A DNA stretch of 64,000 nt from Lacrimispora sinapis. GTDB lineage: Bacteria; Bacillota; Clostridia; Lachnospirales; Lachnospiraceae. Both the position numbers and the translations under genes were made by a program. The stretch's first letter is position 1, and each line of letters opens with the position of its first letter. Below the pieces are notes generated by a model, which worked only from the letters and a program-made list of their open reading frames with translations, searched no databases and had not been told where the DNA came from. The DNA is taken from the NCBI RefSeq assembly GCF_043633585.1, contig NZ_CP141832.1:2170001-2234000 (forward strand). The letters run 5' to 3'. This document shows, piece after piece, positions 1-7,370 of the stretch.

Positions 1-274
1 CATGAGGAGCTTCTACGTCCAGAAGGCTTACCTCTATCCGCTTTCTATTTCTGAGAAAATCAATGGCTGTATGTATCACGATTCGGTAAATCCAGGTTGA
101 TAGAAAACTTCTCTCCCTTACTTTATCCAACTCTTTGATTGCCCGATATGCACTTTCCTGGACAATATCCAGGGCATCCTGCTCATTCTTTACATAGCTG
201 TAGGCAAGCCTGTAATACTTCTCATAATTGGTTATGAGTAAGTTCTCTGCTTCCGCTTCAATCTTTTGTTTCAT
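1..274 (-). CDS. ECF-family RNA polymerase sigma factor (5' part, cut by window edge)
   Basis: The first 91 codons of a sigma factor are visible; the 3' end lies outside the window. The protein starts MKQKIEAEAENLL and has the region-2 core YYRLAYSYVKNEQDALDIVQ followed by SFLSTWIYRIVIHTAIDFLR, the promoter-melting and core-binding part of group 4 (ECF) sigma factors. The wording is close to Bacillus SigV and clostridial CsfV (ECF30), from family knowledge; lysozyme or cell-wall stress would then be the expected signal, which is inference. The start ATG (272-274) has a strong ribosome-binding site (GGAGGAAGAG). An ECF-type promoter lies just upstream, which suggests autoregulation. An anti-sigma gene would be expected beyond position 1. 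Confidence 0.88.
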   Translation of the reverse strand, partial: MKQKIEAEAENLLITNYEKYYRLAYSYVKNEQDALDIVQESAYRAIKELDKVRERSFLSTWIYRIVIHTAIDFLRNRKRIEVSLLDVEAPH

Positions 275-304
275 CTCTTCCTCCTCTCCAGGTTCTACTT
301 ATTA

Positions 305-330
305 GACGTTATAAATCTAAAAAAGTTTCA
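305..330 (-). promoter_or_regulatory. ECF-type promoter of the sigma gene (likely autoregulatory)
   Basis: On the minus strand TGAAAC (325-330) and CGTC (305-308) are separated by exactly 16 bases, matching the TGAAAC-N16-CGT(A/C) pattern of cell-envelope ECF sigma factors such as SigW, SigM and SigV. The start codon follows about 30 bases downstream. The promoter lies after the sigE terminator, so the ECF gene appears to be its own transcription unit. Confidence 0.7.
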
Positions 331-340
331 ATAATTATAT

Positions 341-370
341 AAAAAAGGAAAGACTCCACAGAGCCTTTCC
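341..370 (-). terminator. Terminator of spoIIGA-sigE
   Basis: Arms GGAAAGACTC (347-356) and GAGCCTTTCC (361-370) pair around a CACA loop with one mismatch. On the minus strand the hairpin is followed by a run of six T, about 45 bases after the sigE stop. Confidence 0.85.
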
Positions 371-415
371 CAAATTCATTACGCCTCTTTGCTACACCCT
401 TATGATACTACATTC

Positions 416-1156
416 TTATTCAAAACGGACAATTTCTTTTTTCAGCCGCTTCATGATTTTTTTCTCCAGCCTTGAAATATAGGACTGGGAGATGCCAAGT
501 AAATCAGCCACCTCTTTCTGCGTCATTTCTTCTCCCTCTTCATCCGTCAGACCGAACCGCAGTTCCACAATCTTGCGTTCTCTTGGACTTAAACGGCTGA
601 TGGCCGTATTCAGCAGATTCCGCTCCACTTCTGTTTCCAGATCCTTATAAATAACATCTTCGTCCGTTCCAAGGATATCGGAAAGCAGAAGTTCATTGCC
701 ATCCCAGTCAACGTTTAGAGGTTCATCAATGGAAACTTCCATCTTGGTTTTATTGTTCCGGCGCAGATACATCAGGATTTCATTTTCAATGCAGCGGGAG
801 GCATAGGTGGCCAGTTTAATATTTTTGGATGGATTAAAGGTATTGATGGCCTTGATCAGTCCGATGGTACCTATGGAAATCAGATCCTCCACACCAACGC
901 TGGTATTATCGAATTTTTTTGCTATGTATACAACAAGACGGAGATTGTGCTCGATCAATTCTGATTTTGCCTTTTGATCATCGTCTCCGCCAAGAAGTGC
1001 AATGATCTGCGCCTCTTTTTCATTGTCCAGGGGCGCTGGCAGGATATCGGCTCCTCCGATGTAATGGATCTCCCCCTGAGACGGCATCACAAGCGTCCTG
1101 AACGTAGGAATTGCCTTAAACTGGAAACGGTTTGGTACGGAAACTTTTATTATCAT
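416..1156 (-). CDS. sigE: Mother-cell sporulation sigma factor SigE (pro-form)
   Basis: This is a 246-residue sigma-70 family protein, close to the roughly 240 residues of Bacillus SigE. Region 2 contains NLRLVVYIAKKF, GVEDLISIGTIGLIKAINTF and LATYASRCIENEILMYLR; region 4 contains LSPRERKIVELRFGL and the helix-turn-helix KEVADLLGISQSYISRLEKK. The roughly 30 N-terminal residues before the sigma core fit the pro-sequence removed by SpoIIGA. It lies 29 bases downstream of spoIIGA, the classical order. The start has an AAAGGAGAG ribosome-binding site. SigE directs early mother-cell transcription (family knowledge). Confidence 0.95.
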   Translation of the reverse strand: MIIKVSVPNRFQFKAIPTFRTLVMPSQGEIHYIGGADILPAPLDNEKEAQIIALLGGDDDQKAKSELIEHNLRLVVYIAKKFDNTSVGVEDLISIGTIGLIKAINTFNPSKNIKLATYASRCIENEILMYLRRNNKTKMEVSIDEPLNVDWDGNELLLSDILGTDEDVIYKDLETEVERNLLNTAISRLSPRERKIVELRFGLTDEEGEEMTQKEVADLLGISQSYISRLEKKIMKRLKKEIVRFE

Positions 1157-1185
1157 GTCGATACTCTCTCCTTTACATCAAACAT

Positions 1186-2022
1186 TTACTCATCGTGCAA
1201 CAGCATCTGGTATTCACCATTTACGGATAACGTCTTTTTATAGACAGCCACCAGAGGCTTTATAATTACTTTTACTTCATCTCCCTGACGCACTTCCATT
1301 TCGTCTAGAAAAATACCGGGCAACACTCCGCTGCTTTTCCCAACACTTCCAAAGGGAATATAAATAACCTCTGTCACTGTTTCGCAGATCTCCCGAACAG
1401 CTTCGTAGGTCACCACATGGACGGGCCGGCGGCTTATGGGTTCATACAGCCGGTTTCCCGTATCAAGAAGAGCTGTCACTTTTTTTTCCTTTCCCCTGTA
1501 ACGCATGGTGACTTCAAAAAAATTGCTCCTTTCTTTCCATAGTCCCGGAATCCACCAAAGCAAATACCGAATCCCAAAGTAAGCGCCTGCCGCAAGAAAA
1601 ATCAACCGGTAAAGAGGGAGAGCTTTTCTGCCATTTCCCCTAAGAATCTGTTCTATATAATAGCCGGCCTTCGTATGTTGATATAGGATATTCATTATTC
1701 CGGCCACCACGGCCGCGGCCAGAAAAAGTGCTCCTACTGCTTTGCATATTTCCTTTGGTTTTTTCACATCAAAGGCCGTCATTACCATCAGGGTGCTGAT
1801 GACTAAATAGGTAATTATCATCTCAAGCCATAAGGGCAATATCGGAAAAGCGGCGGCAAATACGGCCCATGCCGCCCCTAAAAATGCCCCAAGAATCATT
1901 CTCCACCTAATAAAACGGTATTTCATGCCCCGCCTTACAATGGATAATACCAATAAATCCATGGTAAAATTAATCAAGAACAACACATCTATGTACAGGT
2001 TTATTTCCGTTGCTGCATTCAC
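1186..2022 (-). CDS. spoIIGA: Sporulation sigma-E factor-processing peptidase SpoIIGA
   Basis: Membrane-bound protease that removes the pro-sequence of SigE at the septum. The N-terminal half has about five hydrophobic helices starting at NLYIDVLFLINFTMDLLVL. The C-terminal half carries VTALLDTGNRLYEP, the aspartic-protease-like DTGN site of the family. sigE follows directly. An open frame reaches ATG at 2079, but that codon lies within the -35/Spo0A box, so it cannot be translated from this promoter. GTG at 2022 is chosen because it comes after the promoter and gives the family-sized N-terminus; however, GGGAGG abuts it with almost no spacing, so the exact start is unsure. Confidence 0.9.
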   Translation of the reverse strand: MNAATEINLYIDVLFLINFTMDLLVLSIVRRGMKYRFIRWRMILGAFLGAAWAVFAAAFPILPLWLEMIITYLVISTLMVMTAFDVKKPKEICKAVGALFLAAAVVAGIMNILYQHTKAGYYIEQILRGNGRKALPLYRLIFLAAGAYFGIRYLLWWIPGLWKERSNFFEVTMRYRGKEKKVTALLDTGNRLYEPISRRPVHVVTYEAVREICETVTEVIYIPFGSVGKSSGVLPGIFLDEMEVRQGDEVKVIIKPLVAVYKKTLSVNGEYQMLLHDE

Positions 2023-2040
2023 CTCCCGCCCTGTACGAAC

Positions 2041-2074
2041 ATTATATCCAGTATATCTTTCAGAATTTGTCAAA
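2041..2074 (-). promoter_or_regulatory. spoIIG-type promoter with overlapping Spo0A box
   Basis: On the minus strand TTGACA (2068-2073) and TATAAT (2041-2046) are both perfect, but are 21 bases apart instead of 17. The -35 is embedded in TTTGTCAAA (2066-2074 on the plus strand), an exact match to the Spo0A box TTTGTC(A/G)AA. Bacillus spoIIG has the same arrangement: an over-long sigma-A spacer rescued by Spo0A bound over the -35. Confidence 0.85.
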
Positions 2075-2214
2075 ACCATGGGGATGATTCCACTTTTTCA
2101 TCGTCTTTTTCCGTCCTGCTGTGTCACAGAATGACATATTATTACACCCTGGAAATATCTGGATGGACAAATACAGCGGTCTCCCATATGCCTTCTTTCC
2201 TCCCTTTTAAGCAA

Positions 2215-2261
2215 CAAAAAACAGCCGGAACAGGCATTTCTGCCATGTTCGACTGTTTTTC
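2215..2261. terminator. Bidirectional terminator downstream of valS
   Basis: AACAGCCGGAACAGGCA and TGCCATGTTCGACTGTT pair around a TTTC loop with a few mismatches. T-runs follow on both strands. It serves valS on the minus strand; no plus-strand gene is nearby. Confidence 0.75.
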
Positions 2262-2298
2262 ACAAACCATTTTTTATTGTCGATATTTAAAAATTCAT

Positions 2299-4938
2299 TC
2301 AGGAAAGCTGGGTAAGCCTCTCTTTTACCTGTTCCATCATCTGAGTGTATTTTTCAAGCTTTTCTTTTTCTTCCTGAATTTTGGCTTCCGGAGCCTTGCT
2401 TACGAATTTCTCATTGCTCAGCATTCCGGTAACACGGGCCAGCTCTTTGCTTAAACGGTCTTCTTCCTTCTTTAACCGCTCGATCTCTTTTTCAATATCA
2501 ACTAATTCTGCAAAAGGCATATAAATGACTGCCTGATGAATGACCGCAGATACCGCATCGTCGGAAATTCCGTTCTTATCCTTCTGCAGATAAACTTCCC
2601 CCGCATAACCAAGGGTAGCAAAGAATACCTTGCTGCTCTCAAAAATATCAAGAATCTCCTGGTTTTCAGATACCACATAGACCTTTGCCTTTTTGCTTGG
2701 CGGTACATTCATGGAAGTGCGCACATTACGGATTGCTCTTACCGCCTCCTTAATGGTCTCTACGGCCCGCTCCTCAGATTCAAAGTTCCATGAAGCCTCA
2801 TATTCCGGCCACTGGGAGATCATGATAGACTCCTCCTGATCCTGGAGATTGCAGAATATTTCTTCCGTCACGAACGGCATATAAGGATGAAGGAGCTTCA
2901 ACGACCGGATCAATACGGTCTTTAACGTCCAGATGGCAGCAGCTTTTGTGGTATCATTATCATCCCACAGTCTGGGCTTTACCATCTCAATATACCAGTC
3001 ACAGAATTCTTCCCAGATAAAGTCATAGACCTTCTGAAGTGCAATTCCAAGTTCGTATTTATCCAGATTTTCTGTCACGTCCTTAGCCAGAGTGTTCACC
3101 TTTGACAAAATCCATTTATCTGCCATGGTAAGCTCGGAAAGCTGTGCCTCTGTTTTCGGTGCTTTTTCAATATTCATCATGATGAAACGGGAAGCATTCC
3201 ACACTTTATTTGCAAAATTTCTGCTCGCCTCCACACGTTCCCAATAAAATCTCATATCATTGCCCGGAGCATTTCCTGTAATAAGGGTCATGCGCAGCGC
3301 ATCTGCCCCGTATTTATCAATGACCTCCAGAGGGTCAATGCCGTTTCCTAAGGATTTGCTCATCTTGCGTCCTTCAGAATCCCTCACCAGGCCATGCATC
3401 AGTACGGTATGGAACGGCAGCTTTCCCGTATGCTCGATGCCGGAAAATACCATACGGATGACCCAGAAGAAAATGATATCATAACCGGTAACCAGTACAT
3501 CGGTTGGGTAGAAATACTTTAAATCTTCTGTTTCATTGGGCCATCCCAGGGTTGAGAACGGCCAGAGTGCAGACGAAAACCAGGTGTCAAGAGTATCCTC
3601 ATCCTGTGTTAAGTGTGTCCCCTTGCATTTTGGACAAACGTCCGGTGCTTTCCTGGAAACAACGATCTCTCCGCAGCTATCACAGTAATAAGCCGGAATC
3701 CGGTGCCCCCACCAGAGCTGTCTGGAGATACACCAGTCACGAATGTTCTCAAGCCAGTTAAAATACGTCTTATCAAATCTCTCAGGAACAAATTTTAAGG
3801 AGCCATTCCTTAATGCTTCCACCGCTGGTTTAGCCAGCTCATCCATCTTAACGAACCACTGCTGTTTTACCATAGGTTCTACGGTGGCACCGCAACGGTC
3901 ATGAGTTCCAACCGCATGGGTGTGAGGCTCGACCTTCACCAAAAGCCCCAGTGCCTCCAAATCCTTTACCATGGCCTTTCTGGCTTCATACCGTTCCATA
4001 CCGTGGTATTTGCTTCCCGGAAGGTTGATGGTGGCATCGTCATTCATGATAACCAGTTCCGGCAGATCATGTCTTTTCCCAACTTCAAAGTCATTGGGGT
4101 CATGCGCCGGAGTGATCTTTACGCATCCGGTACCGAATTCTTTATCCACATATGAATCCGCAATTACCGGTATCTCACGGTCTGTAAGAGGAAGCTTTAA
4201 CATTTTGCCGATCAGGTCCTGATACCGTTCATCCTCCGGGTTGACAGCCACCGCACTGTCTCCTAACAGAGTTTCCGGCCTTGTAGTTGCGATCTCCACA
4301 AATCTGCCTTCTTCTCCTGCAATGGGGTAATTGATGTGCCAGAAGAAGCCATTCTGGTCCTCGTGCTCCACCTCAGCATCGGAAATGGAGGTCTGGCATA
4401 CCGGACACCAGTTTACGATTCTGGAGCCTTTATAAATATAACCCTTTTTATGAAGGCGGATAAACACTTCCTGGACTGCCTCAGAGCACCCGTCATCCAT
4501 GGTAAAGCGTTCTCTCTCCCAGTCAGCGGAAGAGCCTAGCTTATGAAGCTGATTGATGATTCTGCTGCCATAATCCTTTTTCCAGTCCCAGCACTTGGAA
4601 AGAAAGCCTTCTCTTCCAAGTTCCTCTTTGTCAATGCCCTGCTGTTTCAAACTCTCAATTACCTTTACTTCCGTGGCAATGGCGGCATGGTCTGTTCCCG
4701 GCTGCCAAAGAGCCTCAAACCCCTGCATTCTCTTGTACCGGATCAAAATGTCCTGCATGGTATTGTCCAGAGCATGTCCCATATGGAGCTGTCCGGTGAT
4801 ATTTGGCGGCGGCATCACAATGGTAAAGGGCTTCTTGTCCTTATTTGGCTGTGCATGGAAATACCTTTTATCCAGCCACTTTTTATAAAGCTTTCCTTCG
4901 ATCCCAGCCGGATCATAGGTCTTTTCTAACTCTTTCAT
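2299..4938 (-). CDS. valS: Valyl-tRNA synthetase
   Basis: Class I aminoacyl-tRNA synthetase of 879 residues that charges tRNA-Val. It has the HIGH-type motif HMGH (residues 52-55, in PPPNITGQLHMGHAL) and KMSKS (about 525-529). Between them lie the CP1 editing domain (TTRPETLLGDSAVAVNP) and cysteine pairs CPVC, CDSC and CPKC, likely zinc ligands. The last roughly 65 residues are a charged coiled coil (DIEKEIERLKKEEDRLSKEL) typical of ValRS. The start at 4938 (MKELEKTYDP) is preferred over the upstream ATG because AAAGGAGAAG precedes it at good distance. Expression is governed by the T-box leader upstream. Confidence 0.97.
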   Translation of the reverse strand: MKELEKTYDPAGIEGKLYKKWLDKRYFHAQPNKDKKPFTIVMPPPNITGQLHMGHALDNTMQDILIRYKRMQGFEALWQPGTDHAAIATEVKVIESLKQQGIDKEELGREGFLSKCWDWKKDYGSRIINQLHKLGSSADWERERFTMDDGCSEAVQEVFIRLHKKGYIYKGSRIVNWCPVCQTSISDAEVEHEDQNGFFWHINYPIAGEEGRFVEIATTRPETLLGDSAVAVNPEDERYQDLIGKMLKLPLTDREIPVIADSYVDKEFGTGCVKITPAHDPNDFEVGKRHDLPELVIMNDDATINLPGSKYHGMERYEARKAMVKDLEALGLLVKVEPHTHAVGTHDRCGATVEPMVKQQWFVKMDELAKPAVEALRNGSLKFVPERFDKTYFNWLENIRDWCISRQLWWGHRIPAYYCDSCGEIVVSRKAPDVCPKCKGTHLTQDEDTLDTWFSSALWPFSTLGWPNETEDLKYFYPTDVLVTGYDIIFFWVIRMVFSGIEHTGKLPFHTVLMHGLVRDSEGRKMSKSLGNGIDPLEVIDKYGADALRMTLITGNAPGNDMRFYWERVEASRNFANKVWNASRFIMMNIEKAPKTEAQLSELTMADKWILSKVNTLAKDVTENLDKYELGIALQKVYDFIWEEFCDWYIEMVKPRLWDDNDTTKAAAIWTLKTVLIRSLKLLHPYMPFVTEEIFCNLQDQEESIMISQWPEYEASWNFESEERAVETIKEAVRAIRNVRTSMNVPPSKKAKVYVVSENQEILDIFESSKVFFATLGYAGEVYLQKDKNGISDDAVSAVIHQAVIYMPFAELVDIEKEIERLKKEEDRLSKELARVTGMLSNEKFVSKAPEAKIQEEKEKLEKYTQMMEQVKERLTQLS

Positions 4939-4986
4939 AATCTTCTCCTTTATCTTTCCCATCATTTTTCATAGAAAAAAAGAAAA

Positions 4987-5286
4987 GCCCTCTGCATCCT
5001 TGGATGCAAAGGGCGAATCATCGCGGTACCACCTTTTTTTATATGACAAATCCTGCCATACTTCTTTCGGCTTATAACGCTGCCAGGCGTGAAAGCTTAC
5101 TGTCAGTCTGATTCAGCCTTCCGGTTCCAAAGCTACCTTCCGAACACACTTCCTTAACCGCCTTTCAGCCGATGGACGGTTTTCTCTTTCAGGGTCATGC
5201 ACGTACTCCTCTTTTTCTCTACCTTTTCTTTATTCCCACCCGTGGGCTTTGGCACAAAGCCATACTCACAAAGTGTTTTCCTGTCA
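4987..5286 (-). promoter_or_regulatory. T-box leader controlling valS
   Basis: The conserved T-box sequence GGTGGTACCGCG (minus strand, 5022-5033) is followed by a terminator: arms GCCCTTTGCATCC and GGATGCAGAGGGC (4987-5014) and a T-rich tail. Upstream are AGAGA and GCTGAAAG segments typical of T-box stem I. Uncharged tRNA binding should favour the antiterminator and let valS be transcribed. The specifier codon could not be assigned with certainty by eye. The leader runs from the predicted start site (about 5286) to just before the valS ribosome-binding site. Confidence 0.93.
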
Positions 5287-5292
5287 TTTGTA

Positions 5293-5321
5293 ATGATAGT
5301 GTCTTTTCAGAAATTTGTCAA
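5293..5321 (-). promoter_or_regulatory. Sigma-A promoter of the valS T-box transcript
   Basis: On the minus strand a perfect -35 TTGACA (5316-5321) and -10 TATCAT (5293-5298) are separated by 17 bases. The -35 overlaps the stop codon of the upstream TPR-like gene, so the two transcription units are back to back. Confidence 0.8.
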
Positions 5322-6133
5322 GACATAATGTTGCGGTATTCCTGTTTCCACTTCTGAACAAGCTCTCCGGCGCCTTGAAAACGCTTGATGGGATCTTTTT
5401 GAAACAGCTTTTCCAGTTCCAGAAGGCTGTCTGCCTGGCCTGCCAGCTCTTCTGCTTTTCTCCGTTCTTCTTCGGTTTCCCGCTTCAATTCTTCCGTAAT
5501 CAAGGCCTGAAACCTCTCATTTAATACAAGGCCCTTGTTCCACTGGGCCAAATGGCAGATTCTTTTTAAGACCTCACTGTTTTTTACCAGATCAAAGGAT
5601 TTCACATAAGCCTGATAAGCCTTGTTGGTCATAAAAAGCCTTGCATAGGAGGCACCCAGATTGTTATAGATCTTTGCCCGAAACACGTCATCCACACGGT
5701 TTCCCTTCGGCAGTTCTAAAATCCTCTGATATTCCGCCACCGCTTTTCCATACTGTTTTTTGGAAAACAGATAATCCGCCCGTTCCTTTAAAAATTCCGC
5801 CTCCGGCAGCCGCCGGTAAGCGGCTAACTTCTGCCTAAAACGGTTCACCTCTGCCGCATTGTAATAATCGCATTCGTGTAGAATTACAGCCAAAATCTCA
5901 TCCCCGTCTTCACCGCTTTGCTGTAATTTCACCAGCTTTAAAGCAAGGAAAGCCATATCCAGATCATCCCGGATAAATTCAATCAGGGAATTATCCACAA
6001 AGTTGTCCATGACAAGCAGAGGATTATGATAAATCACATAGCATAGCTCCTGGGAAGAAAACAAACGGACTCCCAGACCTTCAAAATAATATGGGTGTTT
6101 CACCGGCTCCTGCCGGCAAAGAATCAGACTCAT
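5318..6133 (-). CDS. TPR-like helical protein, third gene of the DUF5717/DUF5716 operon
   Basis: A 271-residue protein of unknown function. Residues 1-110 contain no motif I recognise (LLVMDNFVDNSLIEFIRDDL). Residues 105-190 look like tetratricopeptide repeats: ERADYLFSKKQYGKAVAEYQ, then AKIYNNLGASYARLFMTNKA. The C-terminus is a charged helix (LKRETEEERRKAEELAGQAD). It has no signal peptide or membrane segment, so it is probably cytosolic. Its ATG overlaps the stop of the DUF5716-like gene (ATGA), so translation is coupled. In this context it is probably a partner of the actin-fold and giant repeat proteins upstream; this is inference. Confidence 0.85.
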   Translation of the reverse strand: MSLILCRQEPVKHPYYFEGLGVRLFSSQELCYVIYHNPLLVMDNFVDNSLIEFIRDDLDMAFLALKLVKLQQSGEDGDEILAVILHECDYYNAAEVNRFRQKLAAYRRLPEAEFLKERADYLFSKKQYGKAVAEYQRILELPKGNRVDDVFRAKIYNNLGASYARLFMTNKAYQAYVKSFDLVKNSEVLKRICHLAQWNKGLVLNERFQALITEELKRETEEERRKAEELAGQADSLLELEKLFQKDPIKRFQGAGELVQKWKQEYRNIMS

Positions 6134-7353
6134 AGCATGACCTCTTGTCTAATGACTGCATCCGTAGCAGGAAACAGCTCTCCAAAGCCTTTGTCTTTCA
6201 GTACCACTGCCATGGTTTTTTCATCCAAAAAGCCAAAGCTCAAGCCCAGCCGGGTCGTCCTGCTTGGCCGGTTGGGAAACCCTTCTAAGGGGATCTTTAC
6301 TAAGCGCCTCTGTTTGGGGTCCATGGGAGTCACCATAAATTCCACATAATCCTGGTTATCCACGATCAAATCTACACTGCTCTTTGTTTCGTACCAGTTA
6401 TCACCGGCAGCCGCCACCACAAGCTGGCTTTCCCGCTCCTTGTGGAGCACTCGCATGGAAACTGTGGAATGAAGCCGTCCATCACAGATGCAGGTGAACG
6501 GATATGCGTTATTTTCCTGTAAGTAATCCATGCCTTTAAAAGCCGCACCTCTTGCAAACAGCTCCTGCTCTATATAAACCTTGCGGCGGGAACAGAGCAC
6601 CTTCATGGAATCCACCGCCCAGTCATGGCGCTCAAAGCCTTTCCCGGTGAGAAAAACAGAGGAAAACAGCTTTTTCTGAAGAAGCCGTTCCGCACAGGAG
6701 CTTAAGATCTTATCCGCCAGTTTTCCGCCGGAAGGCGTATCTAAAATATCCAGATTAAAGCTTTCTTCCAGAGCTTCATCCTCTGCGATCACCATCATCT
6801 TCCGTAAGCCCCGCTGCACCTTCAGTTCATAATAGTGAAAGGAATCTTCCGACAAGTCAAAGACACCCACCTGATTGCTCCATACCTCTTTCTTCTGGCT
6901 GAGTACATAGTACACAAACCCTTCCGTGTGGCTTATAATATGAACCCGGTCCCTGGGAATCCCAAGCGAATCCGCACAATGCATCAGAGAATCCATCAGC
7001 TTGATATCCACCTTCTGCAAGGTGATCACCAGCTGTTTCACCTCTTCGCAGAAAAATTCCTCCATTGGGAGCTTCAGTATTTTTTTCAAATAAATCGTTA
7101 AAAGTTCAAGTCCTTCATATTTGGTTCCGCCCAGGGTCGCGGTACCTTCTTTTCTAACCATTTTTATCAGCTTGTCTACAATGATGCCTTCTCCCACAAG
7201 GGTATAGGCATAAGCCTCTTCCCCCACATACCAGGCATCTTCGTCCTTTTTACGGCAGATGACCGTAGGAATGCACCATGATTTTTCCCTGTCATGGCAG
7301 CATATGCGGGTATAGGCATCACAGAGATCAAGCCCTATTATCAGTCCGTCCAT
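6130..7353 (-). CDS. DUF5716-like protein with a degenerate actin/Hsp70-type ATPase fold
   Basis: A 407-residue protein. The order of segments resembles Hsp70/actin (ASKHA) nucleotide-binding domains: an N-terminal phosphate-1-like strand LIIGLDLCDAYTRI (residues 4-17), then WYVGEEAYAYTLVGEG, a phosphate-2-like GVFDLSEDSFHYYEL (163-177) and an adenosine-motif-like SVFLTGKGF (232-240). The glycine-rich signatures are eroded (LCDAYT for LGTT, SEDS for GGGT), so ATP hydrolysis may be lost. The DUF5716 name is recalled from family annotation, not searched. No membrane segment is seen. It lies 17 bases after the giant DUF5717-like gene and overlaps the TPR gene by 4 bases, so the three probably act together. 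Confidence 0.8.
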   Translation of the reverse strand: MDGLIIGLDLCDAYTRICCHDREKSWCIPTVICRKKDEDAWYVGEEAYAYTLVGEGIIVDKLIKMVRKEGTATLGGTKYEGLELLTIYLKKILKLPMEEFFCEEVKQLVITLQKVDIKLMDSLMHCADSLGIPRDRVHIISHTEGFVYYVLSQKKEVWSNQVGVFDLSEDSFHYYELKVQRGLRKMMVIAEDEALEESFNLDILDTPSGGKLADKILSSCAERLLQKKLFSSVFLTGKGFERHDWAVDSMKVLCSRRKVYIEQELFARGAAFKGMDYLQENNAYPFTCICDGRLHSTVSMRVLHKERESQLVVAAAGDNWYETKSSVDLIVDNQDYVEFMVTPMDPKQRRLVKIPLEGFPNRPSRTTRLGLSFGFLDEKTMAVVLKDKGFGELFPATDAVIRQEVML

Positions 7354-7370
7354 CGACAGCCCCCTTTATC

